This document shows positions 48,916 through 57,713 of a DNA stretch of 64,000 nucleotides, piece after piece. A program made the position numbers and the translations under genes. The notes below the pieces were generated by a model. That model did not search any database. It had not been told where the DNA came from and was given only the letters and a program-made list of their open reading frames with translations. Numbering within the stretch: position 1 is the first letter of the stretch; the number at the start of each line of letters is the position of its first letter. The DNA comes from Coriobacteriia bacterium (GTDB lineage Bacteria; Actinomycetota; Coriobacteriia; Coriobacteriales; UMGS124): contig JAGZEG010000002.1 of the NCBI GenBank assembly GCA_018368455.1, positions 186,001-250,000 on the forward strand, given 5' to 3'.

Positions 48916-50222
48916 TGACATTGCCCGGTGGCGATAGTCCTCGCAACTGCGGGAGAAGGAGCGCGGCGGGTGGCGCCAAGAGGGGAGGGGGACGCGACAG
49001 CCTCCTGTTCGACCAATCGGCCCGTCCCGACCCCGCCGATGCCCTGCGCGTAATCTGCTGTGTCGACGACACCGACGACCTGTCAGCGACGACGTCGACC
49101 GGTGCAGTCGCCGAGGAGATCGCTCGTCTGCTGCCCTCCCTCGGCGGGCGCGTCATGCTCGGCATTACACGCCACCAGCTCCTTCTCGCCCCGGGCGTCC
49201 CCTATACCTCGCACAATTCGGCGATGTGCTTTGAGGCACTGATGCCAAGGAGCTCATACGAGCGGTTCATCCCCCAGGCCGAGAGCATTATCCGCACAAT
49301 GAGCGTCGAGGGCTCCGACCCCGGGATGTGCCTCGTGTGTCGAGATCGCCTGACGTCAGCGATTCCATCCCCCGCGCTTGAAGCGCCAGGGACAGACATG
49401 GATGCGATGGACTCCGCGGCCGCCTGTCCGGCCGAGGGGCCCACCGCCCTGGGCGTCGAAGACTTCTTGGCATTCGGCCAGGCCGCCAAGCGTCGCCCAT
49501 GCACGAAAGAGGAGGCCTACGCCATTGCCGCAGCCTCCGACGCCATCCTCCTGCGCGAATACGGAGGGACCGGGGACGGTGTCATCGGCGCCCTTGCCGG
49601 GGCCGCCCTGCGCCTCGCCGGAAACGACGGGCACTTCCGCGGCATGTGGAACCTGGCCGAGCTGTGCGCAACGCCAATCTCCCAGAGCAACGTAGACGGG
49701 CGCCAAAAAGGTGCCCAGGCAGCCGCCCATTCGCACTCCGCCCCCGCCATGACGGGGGCATCGGCAGCAACGCTGCCCGCCCTGCTCGTAATCGAGGCGC
49801 TTGAACCCCTCGTCGGAGGCCCCGTCGACGTCATCGACCGCAGCGGATCGCCGCTGCCGAGAGAGGTGCCCGTCAGCCTCGTCAAGCGCGCAAAGCCCGT
49901 CCTCGCCCACTCGAAGCTCTCATTCATGTGCCGCGTCGAGAATGGGATCGCCTTCCCTCTCGAGAAAGCCGGCCTCGACGACATGGCTGCCTCGAACATC
50001 GACGAGCGACTTGGGCTCGACTGCCCGCTATTCGAGCCCGACAACGACCCGGAAGAGCGAGAAATTCGAACTGGCACCGAAGCTGCGGGGTGCATGGGTT
50101 GCCTGCATCGTCGCTGGACGGCGAACGGGTTCTCCTGCCTCGCCAAGCCCGGCTCTCACGACGAAGGCCCCTCCCTTGGCGCCCCGAGCCGGCCTGCCGA
50201 CACCCAAGCGCCCGACTGGTAA
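48915..50222 (+). CDS. TiaS-like protein of unknown substrate
   Basis: 435 residues. The ATG overlaps the solute-binding protein stop (TAATG). The N-terminal part has VICCVDDTDDLSATTSTGAVAEEI, resembling the DDTD loop of TiaS, the archaeal enzyme that attaches agmatine to tRNA(Ile2), and then GGRVMLGITRHQ with YTSHNSAMCFEA. Cys residues in CMGCLHRRW and FSCLAKPG near the C-terminus suggest a metal site. Bacteria do not need TiaS, so a different nucleotide- or ligand-activating role is probable. Tight linkage to an exported binding protein is unexpected and interesting. Confidence 0.6.
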   Translation: MTLPGGDSPRNCGRRSAAGGAKRGGGRDSLLFDQSARPDPADALRVICCVDDTDDLSATTSTGAVAEEIARLLPSLGGRVMLGITRHQLLLAPGVPYTSHNSAMCFEALMPRSSYERFIPQAESIIRTMSVEGSDPGMCLVCRDRLTSAIPSPALEAPGTDMDAMDSAAACPAEGPTALGVEDFLAFGQAAKRRPCTKEEAYAIAAASDAILLREYGGTGDGVIGALAGAALRLAGNDGHFRGMWNLAELCATPISQSNVDGRQKGAQAAAHSHSAPAMTGASAATLPALLVIEALEPLVGGPVDVIDRSGSPLPREVPVSLVKRAKPVLAHSKLSFMCRVENGIAFPLEKAGLDDMAASNIDERLGLDCPLFEPDNDPEEREIRTGTEAAGCMGCLHRRWTANGFSCLAKPGSHDEGPSLGAPSRPADTQAPDW

Positions 50223-50281
50223 GACGCGCCAATCAAGGTGTATCCCCGATACGACGCGAGTCTATTCCTCATGAGAGAAAA

Positions 50282-50362
50282 TAAGACATTGTATATACAA
50301 ATTATAATCTCTCTAACATAATTTCTTCTCACCTGTGATTGTTATAAGAAAGGAATGTCTTA
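50282..50362. promoter_or_regulatory. AT-rich control region of the aldehyde dehydrogenase gene
   Basis: TAAGACATT (50282-50290) is inverted at 50354-50362 as AATGTCTTA. Between them lie the perfect 12-bp palindrome TTGTATATACAA (50289-50300) and TATAAT (50303-50308). The contrast with the GC-rich surroundings suggests a promoter with operator; the regulator is unknown. Confidence 0.5.
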
Positions 50363-50509
50363 ACGATCAATTAAGGATCACAAGGCTAACTTTTGGGGAT
50401 ATCAGGGGTCAGAGCGCGGGGCAAGCTCGCGCATTCCCATCATCGCGGCGCGCCGCCCGCCTTCTCCACACGCGGCACCGGCGCGTCCTACCCCAGAAGG
50501 AGGCCCCCC

Positions 50510-52024
50510 ATGACCGCATTCGCATCCAACCCTGTCGCCCAGGCCCTCGTCGACCGCATCCCCGGCAAGCTCTACATCGGCGGCCAGTGGGTCGACGCCT
50601 CCGACGGCGCCACGCTCGACGTGTTCACGCCGGCAACTGGCGCCAAGATCGCCGCAATCGCCGACGCCACACGCGATGACGTCGACCGCGCCGTCGACGT
50701 GGCCTGGCAGGCCTTCGAAACGTGGGGCGCCACGGACAAGGCTGAGCGCGCCCGCATCCTCACCCGCGTCGCCGACGTCATCGAGGAGCACGCCGAGGAA
50801 CTCGCTCAGATCGAGACATACGACAACGGCAAGCCCATCCGCGAGACGCGTGCCATCGACGTCGCCTTCGCGGCCGATCACTTCCGCTACTTCGCCGGGG
50901 CTCTACTCGCCGAGACGGGCGAGGCCGACGTGCTGCCTGGCAACATGCTCTCGCTCGTGCTGCGCGAGCCCATCGGCGTCGTCGGCCAGATCGTGCCGTG
51001 GAACTTCCCGTTCCTCATGGCGGCGTGGAAGCTGGCGCCCGTGCTGGCCGCCGGCGACTGCACCGTGCTCAAGCCGTCCTCGACGACGAGCCTCTCCGTG
51101 CTCGAACTCGCCCGTCTCACGCAGGACATCATCCCCGCCGGCGTGTTCAACGTCGTGACGGGCAGGGGCTCGAAGTCCGGCCAGTATCTGCTCGAGAACA
51201 AGCGCCTCTCCAAACTCGCGTTCACCGGCTCCACCGAGGTCGGGCGCACCGTGGCCGAGGCCGCAGCCGACCGGCTCATCCCCGCAACGCTCGAACTGGG
51301 CGGCAAGAGCGCCAACATCATCTTCCCCGACGCGAAGTGGGACATGGTGCTCGACGGCGTACAGCTCGGCATCCTGTTCAACCAGGGCCAGGTATGCTGC
51401 GCCGGCAGCCGCATCTTCGTGCACGAGGACGTCTACGACAAGTTCATCGAGGACATCGTGCCCGCGTTCCAGAAGGTCAAGGTGGGCTTGCCCTGGGAAG
51501 ACGACACGCAGATGGGCTCGCAGATCGACGAGCGCCAGCTCAAGAAGATCCTCGGGTACGTCGACATCGCAGTGCAGGAAGGCGGCCGCGTGCTGACGGG
51601 CGGGCATCGCGTCACCGACGATGCTCTCGGGGATGGCGCGTTCATGGAACCGACGCTCATCGAGGTGCCGAACAACTCGTGCACCGTGTGCCAGGAGGAG
51701 ATATTCGGGCCCGTGGCCGTCGTGCAGAAGTTCAGCTCCGAGGACGAGGTCATCGCTCTGGCCAACGACTCCGAGTACGGCCTGGGCGGCGCCGTGTGGA
51801 CGCGCGACATCAACCGGGCGCTGCGCGTGGCCCGCGGCGTGCGCACGGGACGCATGTGGGTCAACACGTACAACCAGATCCCGTCGGGCGCGCCGTTCGG
51901 CGGCTACAAGGCGTCGGGCATCGGGCGCGAGACGCACAAGATGCTGCTCGACAGCTACTCACAGGTGAAGAACGTGATGATCAACCTGAATGAGGAGCCG
52001 AGCGGGTTCTACCCGGCAGAATAA
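50510..52024 (+). CDS. NAD(P)-dependent aldehyde dehydrogenase
   Basis: 504 residues from the ATG after AAGGAGG; the longer upstream frame lacks homology. Family motifs are complete: cofactor-binding VPWNFPFLMAAWKLAPVLAAG, FTGSTEVG, general-base Glu in LELGGKSANI (about residue 261), and nucleophile Cys in GQVCCAGSR (about residue 294). It closes with MINLNEEPSGFYP as in AldA/ExaC-type enzymes. It oxidises small aldehydes to acids, in the cytoplasm, for detoxification or as part of alcohol or amine catabolism. A terminator follows, so it is a single-gene unit. Confidence 0.95.
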   Translation: MTAFASNPVAQALVDRIPGKLYIGGQWVDASDGATLDVFTPATGAKIAAIADATRDDVDRAVDVAWQAFETWGATDKAERARILTRVADVIEEHAEELAQIETYDNGKPIRETRAIDVAFAADHFRYFAGALLAETGEADVLPGNMLSLVLREPIGVVGQIVPWNFPFLMAAWKLAPVLAAGDCTVLKPSSTTSLSVLELARLTQDIIPAGVFNVVTGRGSKSGQYLLENKRLSKLAFTGSTEVGRTVAEAAADRLIPATLELGGKSANIIFPDAKWDMVLDGVQLGILFNQGQVCCAGSRIFVHEDVYDKFIEDIVPAFQKVKVGLPWEDDTQMGSQIDERQLKKILGYVDIAVQEGGRVLTGGHRVTDDALGDGAFMEPTLIEVPNNSCTVCQEEIFGPVAVVQKFSSEDEVIALANDSEYGLGGAVWTRDINRALRVARGVRTGRMWVNTYNQIPSGAPFGGYKASGIGRETHKMLLDSYSQVKNVMINLNEEPSGFYPAE

Positions 52025-52050
52025 GCGACGAGCCAGGGCACGTGACGCGC

Positions 52051-52095
52051 GGGGTGGCTTCGGGGATCGACTCCGGGGCCACCCCGTGCCCTTTT
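52051..52095 (+). terminator. Terminator of the aldehyde dehydrogenase gene
   Basis: GGGGTGGC (52051-52058) and GCCACCCC (52078-52085) form the stem, then GTGCCCTTTTAT. It lies between two convergent genes. Confidence 0.65.
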
Positions 52096-52128
52096 ATGCA
52101 AGCGCCCCATCGCGGACGCGGGCCCGCG

Positions 52129-53691
52129 TCACCTGCCGCGCGTCATGTCGATGAGCTCCTGGCGCGAGTGGATATCGAGCTTGCGGTAGATGCTCTTGAC
52201 GTGCGACTGCACCGTACCCATCGATATGCTGAGCAGCTCGGCGATCTTGCGCTGGCTGTTGCCGTCTGCCAGCAGCCCCGCCACGGCCAGCTCGCGCTCC
52301 GACAGCCCGAATCGCCCGAGGCCGTGCGCGCCTTCCGACCCGCCTCGCTCGGCTGCCTCACCCGCAACGCCAGCAACCTCCGCAGTTCCCGCCTCTCCAG
52401 AGAGGTGAACGGGGGCATCTCCCTCCCCCAGCTCCTCGGCCCCAAACGAATGCCCGAAGAACAGCACGGACGCCACGATGAGCGTGAACGCGACACCGCT
52501 CGAGAGGACGGGCACGAGGCCGGCCGGCTCGATACCCAGCGCGTTGAGCACGAGCGGCACCATGACGTAACCCAGCAGCGACGACACGGCGTCCACCACG
52601 ACGAACACCGCGCCGAACGCGCCCACGATCGACATACGCCCGTCGCGCGCCACGTCGACAAGCACGATCCACAGCAGCAGGTCAAGGCAGGTTCGCCCGA
52701 TGATCACGACCTGCGAGCCCAGGTCGTTCGGCCCCCAGCCCGTCCCGGACAGCAGGAGCAGACCCGCAAAGAACACGATGGTCGCCGCAGGCCAGATGCC
52801 CTGCAAAGCCGCCCGGCTCGACGAGCGAAAGAACGTATAGGCAAACAGTAGAGCCGCAAACGCCACGGACAGGGCGTCTTGCGTGCTCATGGCAGGAGCG
52901 AGGGGCGCGCCGTTCACATAGCCCGACACGAAGCCGCGCACAACACCGCCCAGGACGAGACAGATCGCAAGTACGGCGATGAGACGGACGGGCAGAGGAC
53001 GCCGAAAACTCACCGAGTCAGGAGCGTCCCCCGACGTCAGGGGCACCGCCATCCCGCGCGCGGCTGCGAGCCAGCACACAAGGCTCACCAGCGGCAGGCA
53101 AGCATTTACGACGAGCCCTGCCGGATCGGGAAGGAACATCACCATGCGCGTCGCCAGGCTCACGATGAACGAGCCCAGGGCCACGAGCGCCGCCGTGCGC
53201 GAGCGCATCGACACGTACCACGCCGCCCACAGATAGGTCAGCAGCACGAACACGACGGCGTAGAGCGTCGTGTCGACCAGGGACACGACGAACCCGAGCG
53301 CGCTTCCGAGAGATGCCAGCACCTCGATAATCTTCAGAGCAGCCTGTGCGCAAAACACGGCGAGCAGGGGCGCGGCGACGCGCGGGCCTGCCGGTCGCGC
53401 CCTGCGCGTCGCAAGCGCGCGACTCCCCACCACGACGAGAAGCGCGCACGCCAAGTAGACGCTATACCATGCGACGGACTCCCCCGTCGTCGCATCGTGT
53501 CCCGCCAGGCTGTAGAACAGCGCATTGCGGCGCAGCAACGGCCAGTACAGAGCCGCGCCCATAAACGCAGCGACTGCTGCTGCCATACGCATCGGAGCGC
53601 GCGCGGACACCGCGGAACTCCCGCCGACCACACGCCTCTCGCGGCCCGTGCTATCCGGCTCGTCCACCTCGCCCACGCCCGTTTCCCTCAT
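52129..53691 (-). CDS. LuxR-family regulator with multi-helix membrane sensor (3)
   Basis: 520 residues from the ATG at 53691; the longer frame from 53781 crosses the promoter region. About a dozen hydrophobic helices occupy residues 30-440, and the C-terminal LuxR domain is GLSERELAVAGLLADGNS...MGTVQSHVKSIYRKLD. It diverges from flavoprotein reductase D, the probable target. GAGCTGGGAT, also seen near the two operators of LuxR 1, lies 28 bp upstream of the start, but the TACCAC dyad is absent, so the two systems may use different sites. Confidence 0.88.
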   Translation of the reverse strand: MRETGVGEVDEPDSTGRERRVVGGSSAVSARAPMRMAAAVAAFMGAALYWPLLRRNALFYSLAGHDATTGESVAWYSVYLACALLVVVGSRALATRRARPAGPRVAAPLLAVFCAQAALKIIEVLASLGSALGFVVSLVDTTLYAVVFVLLTYLWAAWYVSMRSRTAALVALGSFIVSLATRMVMFLPDPAGLVVNACLPLVSLVCWLAAARGMAVPLTSGDAPDSVSFRRPLPVRLIAVLAICLVLGGVVRGFVSGYVNGAPLAPAMSTQDALSVAFAALLFAYTFFRSSSRAALQGIWPAATIVFFAGLLLLSGTGWGPNDLGSQVVIIGRTCLDLLLWIVLVDVARDGRMSIVGAFGAVFVVVDAVSSLLGYVMVPLVLNALGIEPAGLVPVLSSGVAFTLIVASVLFFGHSFGAEELGEGDAPVHLSGEAGTAEVAGVAGEAAERGGSEGAHGLGRFGLSERELAVAGLLADGNSQRKIAELLSISMGTVQSHVKSIYRKLDIHSRQELIDMTRGR

Positions 53692-54029
53692 CCTTGATCC
53701 CCCGTACAAACTTGGTCCTGAGCTGGGATAACGAATGCAATACCTTGTTTTATAGCATTGCGGCGACGCGGCGCCTCCCACAAATCCCGCGAATTATGGG
53801 GGATGGCGCAACGCCGCCAGCCTACCGTTGAGATCACGCGGCGAGCCAACGCGGCCTGGGGCCTGACGCCCCGCCCACGAGCAGGCTCCCGCACGCACCA
53901 CACGCAAGGCGGGCACATCGTAAGGGAATGCGCCCGCAGCCTCCCCAGCATCGCATCGGGGGATTACCCGCCAAGACGTGCGGGCGTCCGCGGTGGGGGC
54001 GAGGCGCGACACTCGAAAGGGGTATCACC
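53692..54029. other. Divergent control region LuxR 3 / reductase D
   Basis: 338 bp without a gene. TCCTGAGCTGGGAT at 53716-53729 is identical over 14 bp to 5722-5735. AATGC...GCATT flank an AT-rich patch (53733-53760) that may hold the promoters. Confidence 0.5.
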
Positions 54030-55691
54030 ATGGCTACGATCACGCGCAGGCAGATGGTCAAGGGTGCGGCACTCGGCGCCGCGACGATGGGCGCGCTCGG
54101 CGTTGCCGGCACCGCGCTGGCCGACGAGGCCGCAAGCTTCGACGAGGAGTACGACGTCGTCGTCCTGGGCATGGGCGCCGCCGGCATGGTCGCCGCCATC
54201 GCCGCCTACGAGGAGGGCGCCAAGGTCCTGCTGTGCGAGAAGGCCCCCGAGGGTGAGATCAGCGGCAACACCCGCTTCGCCGGCCAGAACATCCTGTCCA
54301 CCGACGATGCCGACGCGTTCTACGCCTACCTCACCGGCCTCATGGGCAACTACAAGAACTACGACGCCGAGTGCCTGCGCGCATACGCCGACGAGGCCGC
54401 GCAGAACTGGGACTGGAGCGTCAACGTCCTGGGCATCGACCCGGCCAAGGCCTGCCCCGAGGAGGAGTCCGGCATCGGCACGCCCAACCACCCCACGTGG
54501 GTCTACAAGGAGGACGCGTGGCACATGGGCCGCGGCGGCTGGGTGCCGATGTGGAACGAGTTCCCCGAGCTCGAGGGCAACGAGGCGAGCCTGAACATCC
54601 TGTTCAACGCCACCGAGTTTGATATGTCCTACTACAACACGCTCGTCGAGAACGTCCAGAAGCGCTCGGGCGACAACCTGACCGTGTGGTACGCCGCCCC
54701 CGGCAAGGAGCTCATCCAGAACGAGGACGGCTCCATCGCCGGCGTCGTCATCGAGAAGGACGGTGCGGAGGTTCGCGTCGCGGCCAAGGGCGGCGTCTGC
54801 ATGTGCACGGGCGGCTTCGAGAGCAACCCGGCCATGATCTCGAGCTTTGCGCAGCTCCCCTATCTGTATCCTCGCGCCGGCGCCTACAACGAGGGCGACG
54901 GCATCAAGATGTGCCAGGGCGTGGGCGCCCAGATGTGGCACATGTCCAACCTCTCCGGCCTGGGCTTCGGCTATCACGCCGAGGGCGCTGCGACGGCCGT
55001 GAGCGTGTCCGGCGGCAAGCGCGGCATCTACGTCGGGCCCGTCGGCGGCCGCTTCATGAACGAGGCGTCCCAGTCGCGTCACGGCCGCGTGAGCTTCGGC
55101 GGCGCCTGGAACATGACGCCCATGCCCATGCCCGCCTACCTCATCGTTGACGCCGACCACATCGCCGACCCGCTGGCCACCGGCTTCTCCGAGGGCAACG
55201 CCGACGAGATCGCCTCGGGCGCCATCCTGTCCGGCGAGACGATCGAGGAGCTGGCCGAGGCCATCCGCGCCACCGGCAAGGCGCCGAACTTCAACGCTAA
55301 CGGCGAGCTCGACGACGCGCTGGCCAAGTACAACGCCCACGTCGAGGCCGGCGAGACCGACGACTTCGGCCGCGAGTGCACCGAGGCCGTGAAGACGGGC
55401 CCGTTCTATGCGCTCGAGCTGTGCCCCACGCTGCTCAACACGCAGGGCGGTGCGCGCCACAACGCCAAGGCGCAGATCCTCGACACGAAGAACATGCCCA
55501 TCGAGGGCCTGTTCAGCGGTGGCGAGTTCGGCTCCATCTTCCCCGACATGTACAACGGCGGCGGCAACCTCGGCGAGACGATGATCTTCGGTCGCGTCGC
55601 CGGTCGAAACGCCGCCCTGCGCGCCAAGGGCGAGTTCGAGAGCGCAACCGAGCCCGCCGTCCTCGTTGACGAGGAAGAGGCCGCGAAGTAA
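54030..55691 (+). CDS. Tat-exported FAD-binding reductase, fumarate-reductase type (D)
   Basis: 553 residues from the ATG after AAAGGGG; the frame reading in from 53928 has no such site. The Tat signal ITRRQMVKGAALGAATM is followed by the FAD fold VVVLGMGAAGMVAAIAAYEEGA and SGNTRFAGQ. The C-terminal end has LFSGGEFGSIFPDMYNGGGN and ETMIFGRVAG, then a short acidic tail after the domain. It is closest here to reductase C by the GNTRFAGQ and GNLGET signatures. It sits in the extracytoplasmic space, with external electron supply, and is driven by the divergent LuxR 3. Confidence 0.92.
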   Translation: MATITRRQMVKGAALGAATMGALGVAGTALADEAASFDEEYDVVVLGMGAAGMVAAIAAYEEGAKVLLCEKAPEGEISGNTRFAGQNILSTDDADAFYAYLTGLMGNYKNYDAECLRAYADEAAQNWDWSVNVLGIDPAKACPEEESGIGTPNHPTWVYKEDAWHMGRGGWVPMWNEFPELEGNEASLNILFNATEFDMSYYNTLVENVQKRSGDNLTVWYAAPGKELIQNEDGSIAGVVIEKDGAEVRVAAKGGVCMCTGGFESNPAMISSFAQLPYLYPRAGAYNEGDGIKMCQGVGAQMWHMSNLSGLGFGYHAEGAATAVSVSGGKRGIYVGPVGGRFMNEASQSRHGRVSFGGAWNMTPMPMPAYLIVDADHIADPLATGFSEGNADEIASGAILSGETIEELAEAIRATGKAPNFNANGELDDALAKYNAHVEAGETDDFGRECTEAVKTGPFYALELCPTLLNTQGGARHNAKAQILDTKNMPIEGLFSGGEFGSIFPDMYNGGGNLGETMIFGRVAGRNAALRAKGEFESATEPAVLVDEEEAAK

Positions 55692-55726
55692 CCCGCCTTC
55701 CCCAGGCGTTCGCACGACCCCCTCTG

Positions 55727-55806
55727 GCCGCGCCCCCTTCCTTGCCGCCCCGATACGATTTGGTGTCGCATCGGTTACGACGAGGTCGGGGGCGCGGCCT
55801 TTCTCC
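55727..55806 (+). terminator. Long-loop terminator after reductase D
   Basis: GGCCGCGCCCCC (55727-55738) pairs with GGGGGCGCGGCC (55789-55800), a perfect 12-bp stem with a 50-nt loop, followed by TTTCTCC. Confidence 0.6.
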
Positions 55807-55898
55807 TAGGAGAAGACTATGGTGAGCGCGTTGTTGGCTGCCCTACCCGGATCGATACGGGCGACAGCGCCATCCACGTGTGCAAGGGGGTCGTCTTC

Positions 55899-56384
55899 AT
55901 GAGCATGACACCGATGAACAACGCCGACTATCTGACCCATCTCCAGCATGGCGAGGAGCTCCAAGCGCTCAAGGACGCCAAGAAGGCCAAGGGCTACACC
56001 TGGCAAGAGCTCGCCGACAAGGTGGGCGTCAACAAAGTGTGGCTGGCCTCGGCTTTCGACGGACAGCAGTACGTGCCCGAGGAGTATTGCGCCAAGCTCG
56101 CCGAGGCCCTGGGCGTGCCCGAGTCCGCGACGCTGTTCCTCTCCGAGCATCCCTACAAGGGCAACACCGACCCGATCCTCTACCGCCTGCACGAGGTCAT
56201 CGACACGTACGGGCCAGCGATCAAGAGCATCATCCACGAGCAGGGTGGCAATGCCATCATGAGCGCCATCGACTTCGGGCTGGACTGCGACGTCATAACC
56301 GACGACGAGGGCAACCACCGCGTCATCATCAAGCTCGACGGAAAGCTGCTCGCCTACGCGAAGAAGGGGACGTATCCCTGGTAA
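55899..56384 (+). CDS. cynS: Cyanate hydratase (cyanase)
   Basis: 161 residues from the ATG after AAGGGGG. It starts with a helix-turn-helix-like domain (KGYTWQELADKVGVNKVWLASAF). The catalytic domain carries LYRLHEVIDTYGPAIKSIIHEQ with the Arg and Glu, and the Ser in AIMSAIDFGLD, matching the Arg/Glu/Ser catalytic set of cyanase. The enzyme reacts cyanate with bicarbonate to give ammonia and CO2, supplying nitrogen or detoxifying cyanate in the gut. Length and C-terminus (YAKKGTYPW) fit the family. No cynT or cynX neighbours; a terminator follows. Confidence 0.95.
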   Translation: MSMTPMNNADYLTHLQHGEELQALKDAKKAKGYTWQELADKVGVNKVWLASAFDGQQYVPEEYCAKLAEALGVPESATLFLSEHPYKGNTDPILYRLHEVIDTYGPAIKSIIHEQGGNAIMSAIDFGLDCDVITDDEGNHRVIIKLDGKLLAYAKKGTYPW

Positions 56385-56408
56385 GGGAAGCACCCGTCGA
56401 TTCGAAGG

Positions 56409-56450
56409 AAGCGCGTCGCCCCTTCTAGCGGGAGGGCGGCGCGCTTCTTT
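56409..56450 (+). terminator. Terminator of cynS
   Basis: AAGCGCGTCGCCC (56409-56421) pairs with GGGCGGCGCGCTT (56434-56446), followed by CTTTGTTT. Confidence 0.75.
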
Positions 56451-56504
56451 GTTTCGAGCCTTTTGCCGGGCGGCTCTAGCAAACCTGCAGAAAAATGGGG
56501 CGAG

Positions 56505-56660
56505 GCTGACCTAAAATCGAGCTCGTGAATACCTGCGGAGTCGGATAGGGCACATGGCGGCCTCCTGACCCGCAGTTTCTCTAGCAGGTTCATACCGCTG
56601 GACACGGAATCCGGCCTGTCGGGAGAATGCAGGCGTTCACGACCTCGTTTTCTGGCCGCA
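56505..56660. repeat. Inverted-repeat element of the CTCGTGAATA type, copy 2
   Basis: AAAATCGAGCTCGTGAATAC (56514-56533) is inverted as GCAGGCGTTCACGACCTCGTTTT (about 56630-56651). TCTGGCCGCAATC near 56651 resembles TCTGGCCACAATC in copy 1 (39885). The minus strand carries the CCGCAGGTA core at 56529. No gene lies in the 380-bp gap. Confidence 0.5.
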
Positions 56661-56763
56661 ATCTCGCCGTCGAGCGACAAAACGCGCGAGCAGGCGAACG
56701 CGAAAGGCGCAAACGAGAGCGAGTTACGAGTCTCATTGGCCCCGGAAAGGCGGTTCATCCCAG

Positions 56764-57426
56764 ATGTCGCTCATGGACTACACGATCGGCCTCGTGTTCT
56801 TCGACGTGGACAGCGCGCTCGTGCGCGGCGTCAGCTCGAGTCGCTATCTGGCGCAAAAGCTGGGCAACCGCAAGCAGATGCTCGAGGCCGAGGCCGCCCT
56901 TGAGCGCGAGGAGATCGACAAGGCGGAGTTCTACCGCATCGACGCCGCAGCCTGGAAGCGCCACAAGCCCGAAGAGGTGCGCGCCTGGCTCGACGACATG
57001 CCGCTCATGGACGGCATCGAGGAGGTCACCGACTGGTGCCGCCGTCACGGCCTGGCACCGTACGTCTCATCGCTGGCGTGGAACTTCGTGGGCAACTACC
57101 TGGCAGAGCGCTTTGGCTTCGAGGGATGCTGCGGGCCAGAGCTCGAGGAGCGGGCGGGCATGTTCTCGGGCCGCGTCGCGCACCTGTTTGACGCAGACGA
57201 CAAGCTCGTCTATGCACAAGGGCTGTGCGAGAAGCTCTACATCGAGCCCCGGGCGTGTGCGGCTGTGGGCGACGGGCGTTCCGACCTGCCGCTCTTCGGG
57301 TTCGTTGGGTGCCCGATCGCCTTCAACGCCAGCAACGTCGTCAAGGCGCAGGCCCGCTTCTCCGCCCGCAGCACCGATCTACGCGACATCCTCCCCTACC
57401 TGCAGGAGTGGGAGCGCGAGCTGTAG
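56764..57426 (+). CDS. HAD-IB family phosphatase-like protein
   Basis: 220 residues; ATGs at 56764 and 56773 are both possible and no ribosome site decides. It resembles the SerB branch: FFDVDSALVRGVSS as motif I, a helical cap, the Ser in YVSSLAW, and GDGRSDLPLFGFVG as motif IV. In motif I the usual Asp-x-Asp-Gly/Ser-Thr ends Ala instead of Thr, so activity may be weak or altered. Cytoplasmic. The substrate is unknown, perhaps phosphoserine-like. It is followed by repeats. Confidence 0.8.
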   Translation: MSLMDYTIGLVFFDVDSALVRGVSSSRYLAQKLGNRKQMLEAEAALEREEIDKAEFYRIDAAAWKRHKPEEVRAWLDDMPLMDGIEEVTDWCRRHGLAPYVSSLAWNFVGNYLAERFGFEGCCGPELEERAGMFSGRVAHLFDADDKLVYAQGLCEKLYIEPRACAAVGDGRSDLPLFGFVGCPIAFNASNVVKAQARFSARSTDLRDILPYLQEWEREL

Positions 57427-57713
57427 AGGGGAGCGCCGGCGTCCGCAGGGGCCATCCCCGCAAAGCGACCCCTGCCGCCCGGCCCTAAGAGGCCCGCTCG
57501 GCAGTGACCGCCCATCCTGCAGGGCCCGGCCATCCCGCGAGGCCGCCCGACAAGGTCGCTCTCCCGGCAGGCCCGCTCGGCAGGGGCCGCCTACCCCGCA
57601 AGGCCCGCCCATCCTGCAGGCCCGACCATCCCGCAAGGCCGCCCGACCCGCAGGGGCCGCCCACCCGGCAGGACCCGGCCGTCCTGCAAGGCCGCCCGAC
57701 AAGGTCAGCTTTT
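57427..57713. repeat. Imperfect GC-rich short repeats
   Basis: About 285 bp rich in variations of GCCCGCCCATCCTGCAAGG. Two better-conserved 20-bp blocks, GGCCGCCCGACAAGGTC, lie near 57541 and 57692. The minus-strand frame here yields only Gly/Pro/Arg repeats and is not a gene. Confidence 0.5.

Noticed and set aside
48915..50222. Annotating this gene as a true tRNA(Ile2) agmatinyl-cytidine synthetase
   Set aside because: Bacteria normally use TilS for that tRNA, and only the DDTD-type loop is clearly similar; kept as TiaS-like.
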